A stretch of DNA of 64,000 nt from Chimonanthus salicifolius (taxonomy: Eukaryota; Streptophyta; Magnoliopsida; Laurales; Calycanthaceae), in NCBI GenBank assembly GCA_013350335.1, contig CM023532.1, forward strand, positions 38,193,708-38,257,707, read 5' to 3'. The position numbers and the translations under genes are program-made. The notes below the pieces were generated by a model, which ran no database searches, had not been told where the DNA came from, and saw only the letters and a list, made by a program, of their open reading frames with translations. Positions 59,851-64,000 of the stretch are shown one piece after another. The stretch's first letter is position 1. Every line of letters begins with the position of its first letter.

Positions 59851-61339
59851 TAGGAGAAAGCACTAACATCACTATGATATGAAATTATCCCATCTAGGAA
59901 TTACTTGACAAAGATTTGACTCCACTCCCACTACGATCAGACCAATAAGAGGATGACTGGAGAACAGGAAAAAATCGATTTCCCAATCAAGAGTCAAGAC
60001 TGATGAGCATAATTACATTAATTATCACTAAAGATCAAGTGAGGTTAAGTCTGACTGAAGCTGATTCCAATTTTCAAATGTGCTACATTTATGCACTGTT
60101 ATGGTCTGCATCGTCTTAGGCTTGCTAATATTATCAATAGATACTGTTAACTCAACAAGAAAAGTCCACCTCATACAGACTGATCCCAAAATGAAAGGAT
60201 CCCCACCTTATATTTTCTCCAGCTGAAGCAAGATGAAATTCAAGATGCCGACCGCTCCAATATAATGTTTTCATTTGTTCTAAAGCATACTTTTGTTGTT
60301 GAACAGATAAAAGATTCAATCATATTTGACTTAATAGCCAATACTTGAGCAAACTAAAGAACGAAGAACAAGTTAAATATGTTGGAAGCTTCTTTGTTTC
60401 ACACAATTTAGCAAAAGTCTATGGCCATAGATCAACACCAATATAAGTATTTTTTTTTTTAAACAAACAACAACATTTGATACCAATATCTTAAACTTAT
60501 GTTTTAAAGGCAAAATCGCATTCTCTTGATGCTGAGTATACTTTTGAGAAAATCTGAAAATAAGGGCTCTGAAAGTTGATTTAATTTGCATTATCAGGTC
60601 ATCCAGTATGGAATGGTCTGACTGGTAATAAATGCATATATACAATTTTGCTGCCTTTGGTGAGAAAATAAGGAATTGTCACTATTAAAGAACAGAAATA
60701 ATAAAAAGAATACATGTGATCAATTTTTTCCACATAAAATTTAATCAAGAAAATAACAAGCAACTGTATGGTTGAAGCATAGATAAGAAAGACATACCAT
60801 GTGAGCTGGAAAACACGTTCCACTATATGCTAAAGACAAGCATGCCTGCTTTTACTTCCATGAGTTGCCATAGCAGTCAAATGGGGGAAAAAAGCAACAA
60901 AACATGGAACTGACTTCCTAAAAAATAAACAAATATTCTGAAACTAAGTTACCTGTTGAAGTGAATGATTTAACAGATCAGGTATGCCTTCTGAACAAAG
61001 TAATCCAGCATTTGTTATGAACTTCATGTAAATACTCCAGAATGCCACACACTTTCACTTGCACACTGGCCAGAATCTTGCACAACAGAAAAAATGACAT
61101 GCTGAAGATGCATTTTGCTCTGCAAAGATGGACATTAACCATATGAGCCGAGTCCATGTTGGTTTCTTTCTGTAGCCTATAGTCAGCATCCAAATCTTTC
61201 CTGGAAGATCAAATATCAGGATCAGGAGGTACTGAAGAGTTTAATACACATGCTTATGCAGTAATAAATACACCATAGAACTCCAACTCTTTCTTCAATT
61301 TGCACCCCAACTTAGCTGAAATTGTGTGTAATGAGAAAG
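59851..61339. other. Downstream region of the PP2A B'' gene, unassigned
   Basis: No coding family was recognised. On the minus strand, CTTCCAG at about 61200 followed by about 220 bases without a recognised product could be an untranslated exon or chance. Confidence 0.35.
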
Positions 61340-61735
61340 AAAGATTCATGAGAAGTATCTCATGATGGGGTATGGGTCCTTTCCCTAAGTGAAGCCACAT
61401 CCTTTGGAAATTGGTGCCTTTGGCTGAGCATAGCAAAAGAATCTTTGAGGATAAGGCCTTTCCCAGGGAAAGGGTGAAATGCAGGATCATATCTAACATT
61501 GTTCAATGGGCTTTAGCAACTGAAGCTTTCAATGGAGTTATCTTCCAGTAATCTCATTGGTAGTTGGTCAGTGGCTCTTTAAAGAATGTAGTGTATCTGT
61601 AAACTTATTGCTTCACTAGCTATTGTGTATAGAATGATATTTCTCTTGGGCCCTATCCCTTCCTGGGCCAGAGTTTTGTATTTTCCCATGCATCAATAAA
61701 TGTTTCTGTTACCGTGGAGGAAAAAAAGGGGAAAA
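61340..61735 (+). mobile_element. Truncated LINE, C-terminal end of ORF2 and 3' UTR
   Basis: A 50-codon frame at 61402-61551 (KLVPLAEHSKRIFEDKAF..., ending NGVIFQ) resembles the tail after the reverse transcriptase domain of plant non-LTR elements, where ERNxRIFEDK is typical. About 180 bases of 3' sequence follow, containing ATCAATAAATGTTTCTGTTA and an A-rich end near 61720-61735. It is antisense to the adjacent PP2A gene. The 5' limit is uncertain. Confidence 0.65.
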
Positions 61736-61868
61736 GTATTTAGTAACAACCCACATGAATAGTTTTAAAGTGGTACAAGGATTTTACAGCGTCAATGATT
61801 AAAGGTTTACCAATCAATAAAGAATGGATTAGAACCAAGAAGCAACAACACTTACTTCTAAAATGAAA

Positions 61869-62522
61869 TCAAAATGGAGCCTCAAGAGATTCATCCCAAA
61901 CGTCTGCACTCCCATTAGAAGCATCTTCACCATCTTCTTCCATGGAAAGTCTGATATATTCTCTATGGGCAAATCGGTCCCATTCAGTCAAAGTAGGATC
62001 CTCTCGTTCCTACTCATAGAACATTGAAACAGAAAATCCATCAGTAACAGCCTTACCACTGTCCATAATATTTCCGTTCTCAGGTTAGTAACAAAGGACA
62101 AGGCCTAGAAGAATATGGAGTTTTGCCATTACCTGACGAATAAGAAATGGATCACGAGTTTCAAAAGCCATGAACTTGTTCAGATTGAAAAGGATATTGA
62201 AAACATTCCCAGATAGTTTGCAACCTTTTAAGTCACGTAGGGTAAAATAGCTCTCTCTCTGGAAGCAAGTTTGAAGCGTAATGGCTTGTAAGTTATATCC
62301 GGTTAAAATCTTAAAATAAAAAAAAAATGGTAATTCAAAAGGAAAATAAGTACAAACAAGTTGACCTCTGGTCCAATCATGTCAACCATCTGGCATAAAA
62401 TGTCTTCAAATAGCACAGGTTCCTGGGCCATGCATTCCATCCGGTGCAACTGTTCCTCATAAAAGAACTGCATTTCATTAGGTGTGAGTACTCCATTGCC
62501 ATCCAAATCTATACACTTGAAC
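61869..62522 (-). CDS. PP2A regulatory subunit B'' (EF-hand type), last three exons
   Basis: B'' subunits direct protein phosphatase 2A to its targets in a calcium-responsive way. Some B''-type subunits organise cortical microtubules. Minus-strand exons are 62522-62366, 62258-62133 and 62009-61869, coding the C-terminal 140 residues. The first base of 62522 completes a split codon, phase 2. An EF-hand loop [12 protein letters not shown] is followed by [32 protein letters not shown], the [20 protein letters not shown] block and the end [13 protein letters not shown]. This fits the B''alpha/beta class and not TON2/FASS. The donor GAG|GTCAAC is weak but joins in frame. Earlier exons lie beyond 64000, because none was found in the last 1.4 kb. 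Confidence 0.93.
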
Positions 62523-64000
62523 CTGAAAGATTTCAGTGAATGACATAAATATAGTTTAAAACAAACCCAAGCAGATAAAAAAAAAAAGGAAAAGGAAAAT
62601 TTACGATATGAATTCATGGACCGGTATCAAGTGTAAGTGCATATAATGCAAAATAGTCACCGCAATATGGAGGGGAAAGTAAGTATAAACTGCCCTAACC
62701 TTTTCTACTAAATAACATAAAAAATCTGACCTTATTTTGGTAAAACCCAAATGCACATATTTAAATAAAGACTCAAAATATATGCAAAAGAAATGTTTTA
62801 ATGATCATCACATCCTTCTGAATTAAAGAGAACGAAATTCTGGTTCAACTATATGTCATACTATAGAAGATCCAACATGGTAAGAAATCCCAAGCAAAAA
62901 ACTAAGAAATTAAGCACCAAACAACAAACTACAATTACATAAGGATATAGGTGCTATCATATGCACAAAACTTGTAATTTCTCTCGGTGACAGTTCAAAC
63001 TGATTCCAGATGAAACTTGCCATCAATTCGTTTCAGAGAATTCATGTGACAAATTTAAATGGCCTTGCCATGACATGGCCCAGAAAGATAAAAAACTGGA
63101 GTACAGGGAAACAAGAGATGTTTTGGAAACAGATGTAGGACCATAGTTGAATTAATTCAGATGGTGAAAGGCAGGATTTCTGTTTGAGCAAGAACATCTG
63201 CATGGGGTCCAAAGGAGTGTTGTGCCAATAGAATTAATCATCCAAGGCTAGGTTGAAGTGATAATGGATTTGCCATGTTCAGACCTTATCTTTCCCTGAT
63301 GAGATGGTATTGGCCTATCTGGAATGCACCAGGTGAGGCAAAAGTGGCTTTGAAAGGTCCCTTAATCCATTCATGGTAATTTCAACCGATCTGCAAGAAC
63401 TGTAAATGGATCTGAACTCTGGAGGAAGATCTCTAGTTGTTCATAAGACTCAACCGGCATCTAAGAAGGCAAGAAGTATCATGTTCTATGGAAGATGTTA
63501 TTCTAGAAGAAATTCATGATCTAATGGCAGGTAGAGGTTTTCAGTTTGAGCAAGTGCTGAGGGCTGCCAATTTGGAAGCTGACAAGCTCACAAAGGACCT
63601 GGAGATCATATGTTGTTGGCAACTTTCAATTTTGTTTTCTGTGAAACCTTTTTCCTTCTTTTTTTTTTAACCTTTTTCTTTTCAGGTCCACTTCTCTGTT
63701 TTCTTCGTATCTTCATTTTTTTGCTTGTCCTTTCTCTTAATGAAATTATCCATCAGCTAAAAAAAAAAGATTTAGAACTCGATGTGTGAACACCTTTCAT
63801 AGGACTGCATGCATCACATTAATGTCCATTTATCCTAGATTTTTTTTTTTCCTTTGAAATGGATCAACTTATCATAGATTATATGAAAAATCATTTGCAC
63901 ATATCATCATCAAATCTTTTATTCCATCTATCTGGGACTGCCATTCAATTGGATTGGGCAAAAAAACTTCTACAGCCTGCCTGTCTATCTTCCACCCATA
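62523..64000 (-). other. Intron of the PP2A B'' gene, running off the window
   Basis: The exon at 62522 has a CAG acceptor just upstream (62525-62523), so the sequence to the window end is intron. It contains a LINE fragment at about 63180-63772. No coding part of the B'' N-terminus is visible. Confidence 0.65.
63180..63772 (+). mobile_element. Truncated LINE with RNase H-like end, in the PP2A B'' intron
   Basis: The frame at 63437-63670 contains EDVILEEIHDLMAGRGFQFE and QVLRAANLEADKLTK. This resembles the C-terminal part of the plant RNase H-like (RVT_3) domain, where an FxxVxREANxxADxLAK pattern is usual. About 100 bases of 3' sequence end in TCTCTTAATGAAATTATCCA and poly(A) at 63760-63769. 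Coding sequence upstream is decayed and the 5' limit is approximate. Confidence 0.65.

Noticed and set aside
61869..62522. Naming the PP2A subunit TON2/FASS
   Set aside because: The EF-hand and [10 protein letters not shown] end match the B''alpha/beta class; TON2 as I remember it has a different C-terminal sequence.

Overview
This is nuclear DNA from a flowering plant. It is AT-rich, with large intron-containing genes (GT..AG introns, several longer than 1 kb), plant-specific protein families, many tRNA-derived SINEs, TRIM, LINE and MITE insertions, and a decayed chloroplast DNA insert. I cannot fix the species. The repeat-laden introns look more like a woody dicot or magnoliid than a grass, but that is only an impression.

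Layout: (1) 1-530 is a palindromic foldback repeat, followed by a cluster of short palindromes. (2) 1383-8723 (+) is a complete six-exon kinesin-10 gene of the KIN-10A/PAKRP2 type (976 aa), with paired mitosis-type promoter motifs. (3) 13276-10034 (-) is a five-exon CRIB-domain ROP effector of the RIC family, converging on the kinesin gene. (4) 19757-15533 (-) is a six-exon glycolipid transfer protein of the GLTP1 type (202 aa). (5) 25808-24553 (-) is a two-exon MazG-like dCTP pyrophosphatase (124 aa). (6) 44264-31232 (-) is a thirteen-exon COP1-interacting protein 7-like gene (1335 aa) whose intron 10 carries a TIR element with gene-like cargo. (7) 44.3-61.9 kb holds no recognisable intact gene and is full of repeats, including a chloroplast atpB fragment at about 59.6-59.85 kb. 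(8) 62522-61869 (-) holds the last three exons of a PP2A B'' regulatory subunit whose 5' part lies beyond the window.

The genes do not form a pathway or cluster. The loose shared themes are cytoskeleton and cell division (KIN-10A, RIC, PP2A B'') and housekeeping (GLTP1, dCTPase). All exon models were joined by hand from splice signals, reading-frame continuity and remembered family similarity. No search was run. I found no convincing new multi-gene system. The most unusual items are the related foldback repeats at both ends, a TIR element with possible captured coding sequence, a hAT-like GATATCGG MITE family, an unidentified decayed coding fragment near 30.1 kb, and the cell-cycle-type promoter motifs of the two convergent genes.
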